DNA from: Thuidium tamariscinum
Lineage: Eukaryota > Streptophyta > Bryopsida > Hypnales > Thuidiaceae
Reading direction: 5' to 3'
Assembly (NCBI GenBank): GCA_947034885.2
Contig: OX344749.2
Span: forward strand, 19,421,501 to 19,485,500
DNA: 64,000 nt
The notes beneath the pieces were generated by a model. It did no database searches. It saw nothing but the letters and a program-made list of their open reading frames with translations, and was not told the DNA's origin. The first letter of the stretch is position 1, and the number at the start of each line of letters is the position of its first letter. The position numbers and the translations under genes were made by a program. This document shows positions 12,936 to 26,097 of the stretch, piece after piece.

Positions 12936-15900
12936 ATGCTGTGCACTGGAAATGGAAACATCAGGGACAGAAAAAGATTGGCAGAGATAGTGGGAAGTAA
13001 CTATGGTCATTCATTGGAAATGTCGTCACCAGTATTGCAAGGCTACAACCATCTGGATGACGACGGCGACAGTGAGTCGAACACCCTGACCTCTGACGAC
13101 GACGGATCCTCGCAAGACTCTTCGGACAAGATGGACGACCCAGTGTGGTTCAGTGACGGTGGCAGGCGAGAGTTATCGTCTTCGTCAATGAAAGCTTTGG
13201 AGGGAGCGATTGGCGAAGTACTTCAGAGTGTTCGCGCTGCTGGATATGGCGAGGCAGTCTGCACGGAGTGCCGGGAACATTTTGCAAGTCTTCCATCTCG
13301 GTAGGAATCCAAACTCTGGCATTGTTGCAATATGTTCTTGTACAATTTGAAACCACGGGCGTTTTGAGATGAATTCGACATGTAACAGTAGTTTGAGATC
13401 AGGCCGCTCTTGTCGCTGTCAATGTAAGTAGCTCTACCTAGTCGTTGCCTTCAACGCAGTCACTCAAAATGGATTCACCGTTGGCCGTTATACCATGTTC
13501 CAGGTTGTACGTTCTTCGTGTTTAGTTTACATCGCTCCTTTAGATTATTGAATTTGTTGTGCTGTTGTCTTAGAAGAGCGGATTAGAATTTAGAAGTAGC
13601 AGTCTTCTACTTTCGAACGAGTTGTTAGTCTTCTTTCCTGGTCTCAACGACGGGTGCTACTACAGGCCAACAGTCAGTCAGTCACTACTTGAACCTGTAA
13701 TCTAGCAATTACGAAATTGTATTGGATGAATGAACGATTTATCAGCCTTCTCGATTCCCCAGATCTTAGAATACAGCAAGCACTTATGGCTACTTCTTGT
13801 CGGTTCTGTAGAAGAAACCTGAGCCACTTGACCTCTCCGCAATTCCCATCTTTAGCCTTTAATTACAATTTTGGGTGGTTGTCTATTGCCTGTAGGGGAA
13901 TACGCCTCGGGTGAGTGGTAGAACAAAGGACCCTAGTGTGTGTGTTCTGAAAGCCAATGCTCAATGAGATCATCCCAAGGGGACTGTTTTGTAAAAATCC
14001 AAAACTTGAAAGATGACTGAATCGTTTGTTTTTTATTAAACCTAAGTGAGACCTTTGTTATAGAACCTACGCGCGTAGAGTACACCTCACAGTACGTTCG
14101 TAATTCTCGAGGGTTCGTCACCTGTAGCACAAACTAGCTACCCTTATGCATCTCTTCGATCATGAGACCACTGAATTATTCAGCTGAGCTCTGGATTGCT
14201 TTGACAGGTAATGGTTATTAACAACTCTCTACAAAATGTGCGTGTGGTCGAGCAGTCCAGGCTAGGGAATTCGATCAGTAAACCACATAATTCTTCGGAT
14301 ATTAAGCCTGCAAAGGTGTAAATCATCAGTTCCTGAAGTTCTCTCGATTCTGGGCGCCAAAAATTCTAACAGACATCTGCACGAAGCTCTAAAAACTAGG
14401 ACTGTTTCACGACTTAAATTTTGTTAACCAAGAAACAGTGCCTTCACTGGAAATCCTTACAATACCAGAACTTATAGAGAGTTGGGGACAGATGTAGAAT
14501 TGGGAACCTCCTCTGAGAGATTTCCCCAGAAGAGATGAGACAGTTTGAACTGGACATCGACACCTAGCTAAGGGTGCTTGTGTGCACTACGAGGGGTCCC
14601 AGCTTCGACATTCTAACCGACTTGTTTTGCACGACTGAATGGAAATTAGTGGTTCCAGGGACATGAAATTCTGCCAACTCGACGATTCAATTACCTTTCA
14701 ATTTCAGAAACGAGTTAGAGTTCGATCATCCGGAAATGCAAATCAACTAAGGTTCAGGCCTGACTCGTATTTCTTCACTGAGTCTTGTATGGATCCAACC
14801 ACTCGCTCTGCAGGTACGCATTGAACATCGACCCCCAGCGCCACGAAGACGTGCTGCTCCACATGGAGATGCTTCAGGAGGCCCGTGAGGTGGACTGTCG
14901 CAGCAGCTACAGCTCTCACGACGACGACACCCCCTTCGTAACTCCATTAGTGCACGTCAGGAAAGTGCAATTGCCTTCGGAAGGAATTCAGTCGGGGAGG
15001 AGAGACCAAGTGCAGTTACCGAGGCCTACGTTTGGTTCCAACTCGAATCTGATGGGACTGATGATTGGAAACAGTCCCAAAGTGCATCCTTCGAAGCCGC
15101 TGGCGTTCAACTCCAAGTACCCTTCTTCGAATGGCAGTCAAGGGGGGGTGTATAGCAACCAGCACGCAATTAATAGTCCACATCAGGAATCGGGAATGTT
15201 TGTAAACCCTTTGCACATGGATGCTGCTGATGGAGGGGATACTGATCTATTGTCGCCGTCGTTTGGTTATGAAGTTACGGTTGCGACGACTGATAAGTTG
15301 GGGTTACTGAAGGACTTGGCGTCTGTTATTAGTGATTTGCACCTTCATTTGAACATTCAGGTACTCAGTTGTAACCTTGGGTTTCTCTTCTGTGTCATCA
15401 TGGACGACTAATTGTTGGGGGTCCAATTTTGGTACATGATTGAGGATTGAGTGCATGCAACCGGAGCCCAGAGCTAGGTTCGTATGTTTCGATTTTGATC
15501 AATTTAGGGTTGTAATCAGTTCAGGGTCGTGACTGTTCACATGGCATGTGAGACGAGATTGCTCTGGAGAGTAACTAGGACTCGTGTAGAAATAAGTCGA
15601 ACGCGAGATCCTACAGTTGGATCTAGCTCTTAGAACTCGAAATGGCAGTTTTGAAGTCTTGTTTTGTGAAACATAGTCCTGAAACTTTAGGGGTTCAGGT
15701 TCATTGGACAAGTGAACTGAGTTGGAATCCGAAGAATGCATCATTTTTCTCACGATTGAGCTAGACTAGGTTTGCATTTGACGATCATGTGGAAATTAAA
15801 ACTGCAATCCATGCAGGAAGCGCATGTGTTCAGCACAACAGATGGCATGACATTGCACGTTTTCGTAGTCAACGGTTGGCCTGGTGATGAGGTATGCACT

Positions 15901-18900
15901 TAATTTATATTGATGCAACTGATCCTGTAAATGCAGTTTCTTGAAGTAACGCTTCCAACAGTTATTTATAATGACGTGCGATTTTCGCCGACTTAGAATG
16001 TAACAGACATGCATATACGGCCATGCAAGATCGCATCATGGAATAATTTTCTTTTCGTTGTATCATTCTCTAGTATTTTGTTTGAAGATTTCGTGCATGC
16101 ATGTCGATAATAGGAAAAAAAAGAGTCTCAGAGTCTAGAGCTGAGATTGACGTGTATCTCTGCAACTGTCTTCTCAAAGTATGACCCTAGCGAGTAGCTT
16201 GTAACTGAGGAGTCGTGGACTGCTACGTGACTCAGATTCAACCTTCGAATTAGTTTTGTGGGGGGAGTTTCGTTTTACTGTTTGAATAGGAGAGCGCTCT
16301 TGTGAATTTAAGTAGTGCAGAATCAGTACCTATTTCGATCGTATATATAGTTACATGGTGCGGATATTTGTGCAGGCTGAAGAACTGAGAAAGGCTATTT
16401 TGGGTGCTATCGATGAAAAGCTGGGCAGAAAATGCGGTACAAGTCGAGATCAGTTACGAGCAGCCGTGGAAGCAATCAAGTATGAAGACTGGGCTATCGA
16501 ATTCGATCTGGTGCGTGACTTGTCGTTGTATCTTTCACTTGAAAAAACCCTCCGGACGCACATACAGTATCTCTACAGTTCAAAAATGTACTAGTGCCAT
16601 AACATCTTCCTTTCATTGGTAGGTTTTGCAATCTTCCTTGCAGCTTCGTAAACGATTCATGCAATTCACGTTTAATTTTCAACTCCCATGGATAAGAAAG
16701 CGGCTGTTCTTGTCCATTCAGGGGTTATATTTAGCCATGCAAACCTTGAACCTGAAATTGCATTCTTCTTAGAATAAATCTGCCACTTTAGTACCGTTTC
16801 TGCTAATATGGTCAATTTCGTTAAAATCGCGGTATTCCGAGTGCCATTTTGACAAATTCCAGTGCCATTTTCACATATTCCATTGCCATTTTGACATATT
16901 TTGTGTACCATTTTGACATACAGGCTTAGTGGTAGAAGAAGAAAATGTGCCATTTTAACGGAATGTCATGCCATTTTATTGGAACATCGCCATTTTAACG
17001 AAATTGACCATTAATCACATATATCGTTAGAATCTTAGATTAGTAAATTTGAAGAAGAAATTGGCACTTTACCAGGCACCCACCTAGTTAGTACGTCAGG
17101 TCTATAGATACCACTCCTAGTGTTTAACGTTTTGTGCACTTGATTTATGTTGTTATTTCGAAATTCTGAAAGTTACACACTATTAATCTAATATGACCGT
17201 TTATAATCGAAGTTTGAGCTCTGTCAACAATGTGGGGTTTCTGAAATGCGGGTGTACACAATTTGTCCTCAGCTCCACATTGGCGACAAACTAGGAGCCG
17301 GATCCACCGGTCAATTGTTCAAAGGGAAATACTTGTCTCAGGAGGTAGCAATTAAGATTATAGAAATAGATGATTGTAACGGAAGTGGCACGGATGGGGA
17401 CACGCATCGCTCCGCTCCTGCTGCTGAACGGTTGCAAATTTACAAGCAAGAAATTTCAATCATGCGGTGAGCAACTGAGCACCAGATTGCAACTCTTCAT
17501 CTGCACTCAATTATCTAAAGCCTGTCTTTAGATTCGACCTGAATCTGTCAAGTGTTGGAGTGTTCTTGAGTTTTATCCTCTGGAATCGGATGGACCCACA
17601 TATGTATTGAAATCTTTGGGTGACGAAGTCTTCCGACAACCATGTGCAAAATTCCTTTTTCTACTGGGCTAATTTCATGCTGAATTCAGCCTAAGACCCA
17701 ATTAATGTAGTCATTTAAGGATTAAGGACTGTAGATAAGTTGATCTTGCTAACATAACGTGATCAATTTTTGTTATATTGGCGGAAATTTATAGACATTG
17801 GCACTTTGTGAAACCTAATCTATGCCTGTTTCAAAGAGGAACCAACAGCTAAAGTACTGGTCAAGGAGCAAGCCAATTAAATCTCAGACAACTGCGGAGA
17901 TCGAATCTCCATGAATTAGATTCGTTTTAACATAACATTATATGCAATTGGCAATAACGTCTGTCCGTGGATATGTGTGCGTTCAGATTGGTCCGACATA
18001 AGAATGTGGTGCAATTCATAGGAGCTTGTTCGAAGTGGCCTCAGCTCTGCATTGTTACCGAACTGATGGCAGGTGGCAGGTGACAGTTTCTCTTACCCAT
18101 CTATCGATCTTGGGATTCTTTTTACCTCTCTTGTATCATCTTTTCTTATTTCATAATGAATAATTATTAGTTGTTGCTGTCAATTTCTCTTTTAATCTGC
18201 ACCTCACTGAACTGATTATGTGAGGATTGTGATCGATGCAGTGTCCGGGACGTGTTGGAATCTAGGAAGTCTGGCCTGGACTTCGCAACGGCTATCAAGG
18301 TTTTACGTGATGCTGCACGAGGAATGGACTTCCTTCACAAGTGAGTTTCTTTTCCTTTTCACTGACCACTACTTTACTACTGAATCTTTCATTAATTTCT
18401 TTCCCTCAAATAAAAATATCATAATCTTTCTGAAGACCTGAGAAAGGTGGTACATTCATGAATGCGTCAGAAAAACCAAGTTCGTTATGTTGGCGGGAAT
18501 TCCATAAGTTTAACTTCGTTCAGGGAACTCGCCGAGGAAATGTAAATCTGTACCCGAGCACCCGACGTAGTTTTTAGAGCTTTTGTGCAGAACTGCAGAT
18601 GAATGTCACGTTTTTTGGCACTCAGAATCGCGTCAATTTAACAAAATATTTATGCTGTCATTCTGTACAGGAGAGGGATCGTGCACCGGGATCTGAAAGC
18701 TGCGAATCTTCTCATTGATGAATATGAAGTAAGTTTGTGACTATCCGCCATGTGTTTGAACAAAGCAAAACCACAATATGAAGTTGCTCTACCATACGAA
18801 GCAGTAGGATTGTCACTAGCTCCCTGTCTTCACGAATGCACTTCAATCGTACCACCCCAGGGGAAAAAATGGTTTCAGACTCTGAATCTTGATAAGTGTA

Positions 18901-21820
18901 TGATTGACTATTAGACGTACACATGGATGATCAACTCCTCCCGTCGGAACTGAATGGAACTCAGGGATCCAATCTGCAAAGTTTTCGTCTTATGCATTTA
19001 AGTGCACACATCATGGTGAGATAGTGAAATAATTTGTATTGGCAGCTCCAAATCCTTCAGATCTTGTGTGGAAGAAACTGCCGGCAGCGTATGAATTCAT
19101 GATTGTGATGAGAACTACTTCTTTCTTTCTTAGTCAGAGGATGCTCACATATAAGTGATAGAATGCGTATTGGGGAGTCACCCAAATTCCGACATTTCAG
19201 TGCTCAAAGCTCGGACTACAAAGTGGAGTAGGTTGAGATCTCAGGCCTCCTTCAGTCAGGCCACTGAAACTGCGCCAATTTCAGTGAAAAGAGCCATTTT
19301 TATTTTAATTTAATGCTTGTTTCAGAGGTTGAGATCAATTCCTTATTATGTAGGCCATCACTGTGCAGGTTGTGAAAGTCTGCGACTTTGGAGTTGCTCG
19401 CCTGAAGCCTCAGTCACTGAATGCTGCTGGAAAGAGCGAGAAATATTCGACGGAGATGACGGCAGAAACAGGGACATATCGGTGGATGTCTCCTGAGGTA
19501 CTCCTCTTAAAACAGTAAACATTTTCTTATTCATTTAATTTAACTTATCTTAAATCTGTGTCATGAAGGAGTTTTAAGAGTTTAATTACCATGGAGGAAA
19601 TGGAACGGAGTTTACCACTTAGCAGAGGGTAATGGTTCAAAATGAGATGATAAACCCCTAAACCCTTCATCTTTGAACGCTGCCGCAGACGTTTGGCGTC
19701 CTTGGAATGACAAAGAATCTTTCCTTGTAAGATAGAAGTGTAACTTTTCATCCTCGGTATTAGGGGTGAAAAGGAAAGATCTTTTACAATACTTGGACTT
19801 CAAATGAGTATATATGGCTTTTTCAAAAAAGACAATGTCACACAGTATCAAAATGCATGATTTTCATGGCCACCGGTCTGTCCTTCAAGGGTTAAACCTC
19901 CCTTCTGCCATCTTGGAATATTTTTCACGTGCATTACAATTTTTTCCGTTTTGGACGGCGTTTAGTAGCAACGTTGTATGTCTACTTTAAAGTCATGGTT
20001 TATTGTTACCAGCCAACGTTCAAACGTTGTTTTGACCGTTGCTACAAACGTTGCTGTAGGGTGAGAATGCTAATAGTGGGAGACCACCCTTTCCTTTCCA
20101 TGAATTGAGCTTCTTTCGCTGTAGAAAATCTTGAATTCAAGCTCACCCATGAATCATGGGCCTATGTACAATATTTAATTTTTTGTAAAGTGACACTGGA
20201 AGGACCCTGCCTCCCTATTCGAGTATTTTATGTGGGGGTGTTGAATGAACACAATGAAAATCCAGTGAAAAGTATAGTGATATATGAGTGTAAAAAGATC
20301 ACGGCATTTTGTGCTGGTGATACACGTTCTAATACATATTTCAGTATAAGTTTCTTACATTTTCCACTACGTCATTAAAGTCTCCTCGTATCTGAATCTT
20401 CAGCGCATTCTTCGTTTTGCTTTTGATCTTAATATGCATCTAAACGTTAGTTTTTAGAATTTTGATTGGATTGGCATACAATTATGTAACTGATTGCTTT
20501 GACTGTTTCAGGTACTGGAGCATAAACCATACAATCACAAAGCAGATGTGTATTCCTTCGCCATTACAATGTGGTAAGCACCTGAAACTTTACAATTATA
20601 ATATAGTTTTTTTCACACAACGGGTAGGTTGATGAGGGACGTCTGCACTGGTTCATTTTTGTAGAGCATAGGAATTTCAAGCGATGGAAGAAATCATTAT
20701 AAACTGCCTAAAGTAGAGCATTGTTGTTCTTTGAATTTCCAAGCATAGTAGATCATTCTTTGTATGATCATATTCGTTACATTGGCATGATCCAGATCAG
20801 AGCGCCATAAAAATTTTGACCTTCAAGTGCACTATAAAAAAAGTAGGACTGGCATAGATCTGGGATTCCAGATGGGCAACTAGAAAAGTGTTTGGAACTT
20901 CACAATTTCATCTAACATGAAGAATTTGAGTAATTCTGGCTCACTGTTTAGTCCGACTGTTTATGAAATTTGTTGTGAAATACAGGGAAGTTTTCACAGG
21001 AGAAGTGCCCTATGTAGGTTTAACTCCGTTGCAAGCGGCAATTGGAGTTGTACAGCGGTACTTATCCTTGCCACTCACTCACATCTCTTTGATGAAATTT
21101 CACGCATTTATCAGCTTGTGCTAGCATGCTTCGATCGGAGTACTTGCCTGGGGCGAAGTCAGTAGCTATCACTAAGGAAAACGAACCCTGGGAATTATAG
21201 CTTCAAAAACATCCTTTCGTGTTTAGGGTTTTATCACGGGAATGGATTCTCTCCCGCCGTTCATTAATAATGGTTGCTGCCGGAATGGAATTTATCCGAT
21301 GTGTATGTTGAATAGGGGTTTTCCTTGTTGATTGTTGCATTTGTCAAAACTGATACCAACACGTCTTTCGGCTCCGCAGCGGCCTTCGTCCAAAACTGCC
21401 CCGGTCCCAGATCCCTGAGCCTTTGGCCACTTTAATGCAGCAATGTTGGCATGTAGAGCCACGGAAAAGGCCTGAATTCTCTGAGGTGAGCTCGTCGTAC
21501 AACCCATTTTTCCAAATATTATTTGTTGCCACCATTACGTAATGCTGAGTTCATCAGGCAAAATCTTTTGGTGTGTACTGTGTTGTAGAAAATGTTCTTA
21601 AACCCAGTGTTTGCATACCTTAGCATCATGTCCTCGAGTTTTCGATTACAGTCGATAAGCATTTCGAATCGCTTGCAAAACAGCCGACAGATACTGATGA
21701 TCGAACCCTGCCTCCATTAATTTGCAGGTGCTTGGCATTCTTGAGAACATTGTGTCACGAACGCCAACCAAAAGAGGAACGTATTCAACATGGAAGTACA
21801 ACACAACATTCCGAAGCTGA
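12936..21820 (+). CDS. ACT-domain Raf-like Ser/Thr/Tyr protein kinase (STY8/STY17/STY46 type), 13 coding exons
   Basis: Coding exons are 12936-13300, 14814-15360, 15817-15891, 16376-16510, 17273-17466, 17987-18079, 18242-18340, 18671-18728, 19369-19497, 20512-20573, 20986-21057, 21380-21485 and 21728-21820. All introns are GT-AG and the joined frame gives 675 codons plus TGA. The start is the first ATG after an in-frame TAG at 12909. An acidic Ser/Asp-rich N-terminus precedes a conserved segment (residues about 85-140), then a low-complexity stretch, an ACT fold (about 274-327) and a complete kinase domain (about 375-647). Visible kinase landmarks are the glycine loop GAGSTG (382-387), VAIK Lys402, helix-C Glu434, HRDLKAAN with Asp510 and Asn515, DFG Asp528, and the activation-segment end TYRWMSPE. 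In Arabidopsis this family is cytosolic and phosphorylates chloroplast transit peptides; the same job here is inference. The insert before the ACT domain and the Ser/Gly-rich segment between Lys402 and Glu434 are longer than I recall for flowering plants. Confidence 0.94.
16808..17011. mobile_element. 204-bp TIR element with an internal 21-bp tandem array, inside kinase intron 4
   Basis: The ends ATGGTCAATTTCGTTAAAAT are perfect 20-base inverted repeats, with TAAT on both sides (16804-16807 and 17012-17015). Inside, a unit like GTGCCATTTTGACATATTCC repeats about three to four times from 16841. It lies wholly within the intron 16511-17272 and leaves the splice sites intact. Confidence 0.7.
19655..19891. 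mobile_element. Possible short TTAA-family relic inside kinase intron 9 (237 bp)
   Basis: The left end CCCCTAAACCCTTCATC follows TAAA, and the right end GTCCTTCAAGGG precedes TTAA. The ends are only loosely inverted, so this is tentative. It lies in the intron between exons 19369-19497 and 20512-20573. Confidence 0.35.
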
Positions 21821-23146
21821 CCACAGCTGCTTCAATTCAATATCAAAGCTCGGTTCAGTATTGAATCACAAAACCTGATCGAGGGAACGGACAAACCCCT
21901 CTTTCAGGCACTCGACCTCACGATCACACCATGTTTTGTCAACATAAAAATGTGATGATCAAGAGCTCAACAAGTGTGGAAAGGATTTTGGCTGACAACC
22001 CCAAGTGCTTCAATGGGAATTCCAACATGCACGCAACCGCACGATGTTTCAAAACTCACGAGGAATTGGCAGGGCCGAGACCCAAACGGTTTGGGTGTCA
22101 AATTGTAAATTGTAAGATTGTACAGCACATCAATGCAGGTGATACCCAAATTGTTCAAGAGGACATTCTGAAGATGGAAAATAGGATTCTACTTGGGACG
22201 GGGATTTGTATTTACAACATCATACAAGGGTTTTTTTTAGTTAAATTTTAGTTTTTTTTTTGCTAATCACAGAGAAAGCTGCAGAACCCTTTTTGTGAAG
22301 TGACAGCGCGCTTCCGCAGACACATGTTCCTCGAGGAGTGCTATTTTTGGAGATGTAAGTGTAGAGCTGTAGAGAGAGTGGGCCACGGTATTTCAACATA
22401 ATGTAAAGGAACTGTCCGACTTACTATTCATCATCATTTCCTTGGTTTTCTTCACAATTTTATTATCTTGTCAAAATTGATTTTGTTCATTATTTAAGGT
22501 AAGAGGCTCACTAATGGAGTATCTAAGGAAAAATAAAGGTCTGAAGTGAAATATTTGAATTGGAAGAGTGTGGAAAAAATGTTTGTTGAAAGGGAAATTA
22601 GCAATTGTCACATGCCCTTTTTTTCAGAATTTTCTGGCTTTGTATGAATTAGTTATGATTTTTTGAATTTAGAACATAGTAGGTTGGCATTCTTGTTCAT
22701 AGACAGGGGTAGTGATCACACCTGACAAAGCCTTGAAGTAACCAAATTGTAAATATGGTTAATTACAATGTTGGACATACTCATACATTGTAGAACAACA
22801 AGGATGCTATTTCAAAAATGACCCATACATAAGGTGGAAAAAAAACCAACTACCTAGAACTTAAGTCCTGACACCTATAGTCCTATATATTGCTAGCAAA
22901 ACAGTTTGTTTAGGCTGAGTTGATGTTTAGTTGTAGTTAAGAAGAAACTAACAGAGATTTGTATTTCACTTCTTCGATATTGTGAAACCATGCAGTCGTA
23001 ATTGCCATTTACTAACTTTCATATAGCCATCCATTTAAAGAATACTATGCATTGTTTCAAGACCCTTTACAGGGTCCATTTTTAGTGTCCAAACTATTTT
23101 TGACCCCTCTCTTATAGTTGCTTCTTCACATTCACAACCATAAAGG
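21821..23146. other. 3' flank of the kinase gene, then AT-rich interval
   Basis: 21821 to about 22400 is probably the 3' untranslated region; TGTAAATTGTAAGATTGTAC near 22104 is a plausible plant far-upstream polyadenylation signal. A 106-codon frame at 21931-22251 lies here and is not convincing. Beyond 22400 the sequence is AT-rich with no gene seen. Confidence 0.4.
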
Positions 23147-23450
23147 TAAGAGAGGAGGCTTCAAAACCGCTCAAGCACTAAAACTGCCCACCTTCTCAAA
23201 TGTACATTGTTTGTACATGTTTCTTTTTCATCTTTACACGAATGTACAAACAATGTACAGTTGAGGAAGTGGGCCGTTTTAGAGCCCTATGTCATTTCAA
23301 CTTCAAAATTTCATAATAAATTCCATAGAGCTCCAGAAAAATATGAAACAATTTGAGATAAATGTCAAATCCACTTGTCTTTCAAGGAAAATTTACTAAA
23401 AAATAATTCAAGAAATTTCACCTTCCTAAAGTTCAATTGCAGCTCTTAGA
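23147..23450. repeat. Dispersed repeat with hairpin, homologous to 7213-7520
   Basis: Inverted arms at about 23181-23210 and 23245-23280 share AATGTACATTGTTTGTACA-type sequence and a CCCACCTTCTC/GAGGAAGTGGG pair. The rest aligns with 7213-7520. Confidence 0.62.
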
Positions 23451-23584
23451 TGGGCACTTTGTAGCTCCTCCGTTATATGATATCATACGCAAAGGTTTGA
23501 TTCAAAACTGAGTACTGAAATAGAATTTTCACATCAAATTTTCAAGGGTTCATGTCACTTTAGACCACTCACAAGATGACTTAT

Positions 23585-24309
23585 GGGTGATTGCAAGAAA
23601 CACTTGTCCTTTTTTTTGTCTCCTTGACCTCCAACAGGTAGTTTTTTGCTCATAACTTTTTCACCTTTTGTTTTTTTGACTTGAAATTTGGAATGAAGGT
23701 AAACAAAAAAGTTTTACACGTTCCATAATTTTTTCAAAATTTTCAAAATTAATTTACTATTTTTAAACTGCCCCCAATTGTGTGGGTGTCTACCTTGGCT
23801 ATTTTGGAGGTTTCTAGTCCTATTTTTGACTCAATAATCGGAATTTGAAGCCATAAAATTGGACAAGTTGGAGGTCTACTAACATTTCAAGGATTGACGA
23901 TGAGTTTTTATGAAAATAGTAACATGTCTATTGTGCATATGGGGTCAAAGTGACCTTCCTTTGCACAAAGGCTTTGAAGAGGGAAAAAATTTCCTAAAGG
24001 AATTTTTTGTTGCAATGTGAGTACAATTTTGTTTAGAAAAATGGATTTTTTTAAATGATGTTTTGAATTTTTTTGAATTACTAAAAATGAAAAGGTCCAG
24101 AGACCCCTTTTCTACTATTTTCTGCTCCCAATGGCCTGAGTAGTACTTTGTAGCACTTTGTAGTACACCTCACTTTTAAAACTCACTTAAAACACCTCTC
24201 TTTCTTGTAGTACATGTTTAAATTATTCAAAGTAATATGCTAAGGGTGAGCACTTCAAGTTACTTTGATTCTTCAAAGATTCAATGGTATAAAAGATTAA
24301 GCATGAAGA
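23585..24309. mobile_element. Partial third copy of the GGGTGATTGCAAGAAA family
   Basis: GGGTGATTGCAAGAAACACT at 23585 is preceded by TTAT as at 36835, and the following few hundred bases share blocks with the other two copies. The right end was not found before the TTAA-family copy starting at 24314; the end given is the outer limit. Confidence 0.4.
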
Positions 24310-24313
24310 TTAA

Positions 24314-25140
24314 CTCCTAAAAGCCCATTGTCTCCTCGAGGGATAATTTGGAGTTCGGGCAAGTTTCAATGACTTCAATTTTTAGGGAAACTTTTTGAAA
24401 CTTTCTCATAAGATAGAAAAGATGATTAGCTTCATGGGAATGTAATTTTATTGCAATTGGTACCTAGGAGCAAAAGTTATACTACAATAAGCCTAAATTT
24501 TAACTCGGCAAGGAAAAAAATAAATCTACAAAAACTTGAAATTTTGAAAGTTATGAACAATCTTATTTTTCAAGCAATTCAAGCATTTTCTTGAAAAATA
24601 ACTTATAGGATTCATTTTTGAATGTAATTTTCACAATTTTTCAAAAAAAATTGCTTAACAAGGTTAAATTTTCTTGCTAGAACAATCTCACTATTGGGAT
24701 TATTGTATTTCAATTCCATCTAAGAGCTATTAATGATTTAATTTTTCTTTCAATCTTGGACCTACCTCTACTTAATAAATTTTTAAAGAATGAAAATCAA
24801 GAAATTTTTTTTTCAAATTTTTTTCCTAGACTTTTAACTCAATTCTTAAATACAATTTTTTCTTAATTCAAAGTCCATAGTGCAAAAAATTTCAACAAAT
24901 GGCAATCAAAGTCATCTAAAATTGCAAAATAGTGATAAAAAAAACTCTCTTTTTCAACTTTGAATGCTCATATCTTTTAATTTATATGGTCAAAATTCAT
25001 GAAATTTTTACTACATGATTTTAGGCAAACAAAGTACAAGATCCTATAATTAGATTCTATAAAAGAAAATTGGATGAACGCAGCTAAAATGGCAATTTTG
25101 AGTGGTGTTTGACAAAAAAATGGCCTTAGGCCTTCAAGGA
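24314..25140. mobile_element. TTAA-flanked family copy, inverted (827 bp)
   Basis: TTAA stands at 24310-24313 and 25141-25144. The left end CTCCTAAAAGCCCATTGTC and what follows is the reverse complement of the right part of 40456-41376. The right end is diverged (CCTTCAAGGA). No coding frame. Confidence 0.72.
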
Positions 25141-25555
25141 TTAAGCATAAATCTTTGACCAAAATTTTGAATTTCAAATCCTTTTGCTTTGTATCTTATA
25201 TTTTTGTAATTAAACATACTTAAAAGTTATGATAGTTATTTTTCAAAGATAGAATCACATGCCTTCTACAAGTCAAGTAAGTTTTAGATATTTTAATGAG
25301 AATTTGAAATTGTTGTGAATTTTTTTAATTAATGAAAATTCATACAAAATATAAAATTCACTAAAAAAATTTGACAATTTTTCTACAAGTGTATATTTTG
25401 AAATATCATGGGATAAAAAAAATTATTGTATTTTTCTATAACTAGAAAATTGAGAGACCATGGATATAGGCCTGAAGTTCAAAATGCAATAAAATATTCA
25501 ATTTGAGGAATACTCAAAATTGTAAGGTAGAATACCGGAAACTACACTCCATTAA

Positions 25556-26093
25556 CACCTAAAGGTTTGTTGTCCCCTCCAGAGGCAAAATGGATTTTTG
25601 GACAAGTTCCTATGACTTCAATTTTCATAAAATAAGAAAACTGATTAGCTTTGTGGGAATCGTAATTTTTATTTCAATTGATACTTGAGAGAAAAAGTTA
25701 TACTACAAGAAACCCAAAACTAAACTTAGTAGGCAACAAAATCTTTTTTGCAAAAAGACAAAATTAAATTATTAATTTTTTTCTTAAAATGATATATTTT
25801 TGTCTACATGTGAAGCTTTGATTGATTCTAGTTAGACTAGTAATGAGAGAATTATGGACATTACTAGTATAGTTTTCTAGGCACTTTCAACATCTTCTTG
25901 AAAAAACAACTTTGTTTGCTCTTATTTTCCAATCTATGTGGTCAAACTTCATGAAATTTTTCCTACATGATCTCAAACAAGTTATGTACAAGATCCTATG
26001 GTTAGTTAAAAAAATTGTTTTCTTGGATGAATGCAATAGAAATGGAAATTTTGAGTGGTTTTGACCAAAAAAATGACCTTAGTTGTTAAGGGA
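25556..26093. mobile_element. TTAA-flanked family, internally deleted copy (538 bp)
   Basis: TTAA stands at 25552-25555 and 26094-26097. The left end is CACCTAAAGG and the right end GTTAAGGGA. Blocks shared with the copy at 24314 appear in the same order with a large central gap. It lies 411 bp to the right of that copy. Confidence 0.66.
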
Positions 26094-26097
26094 TTAA

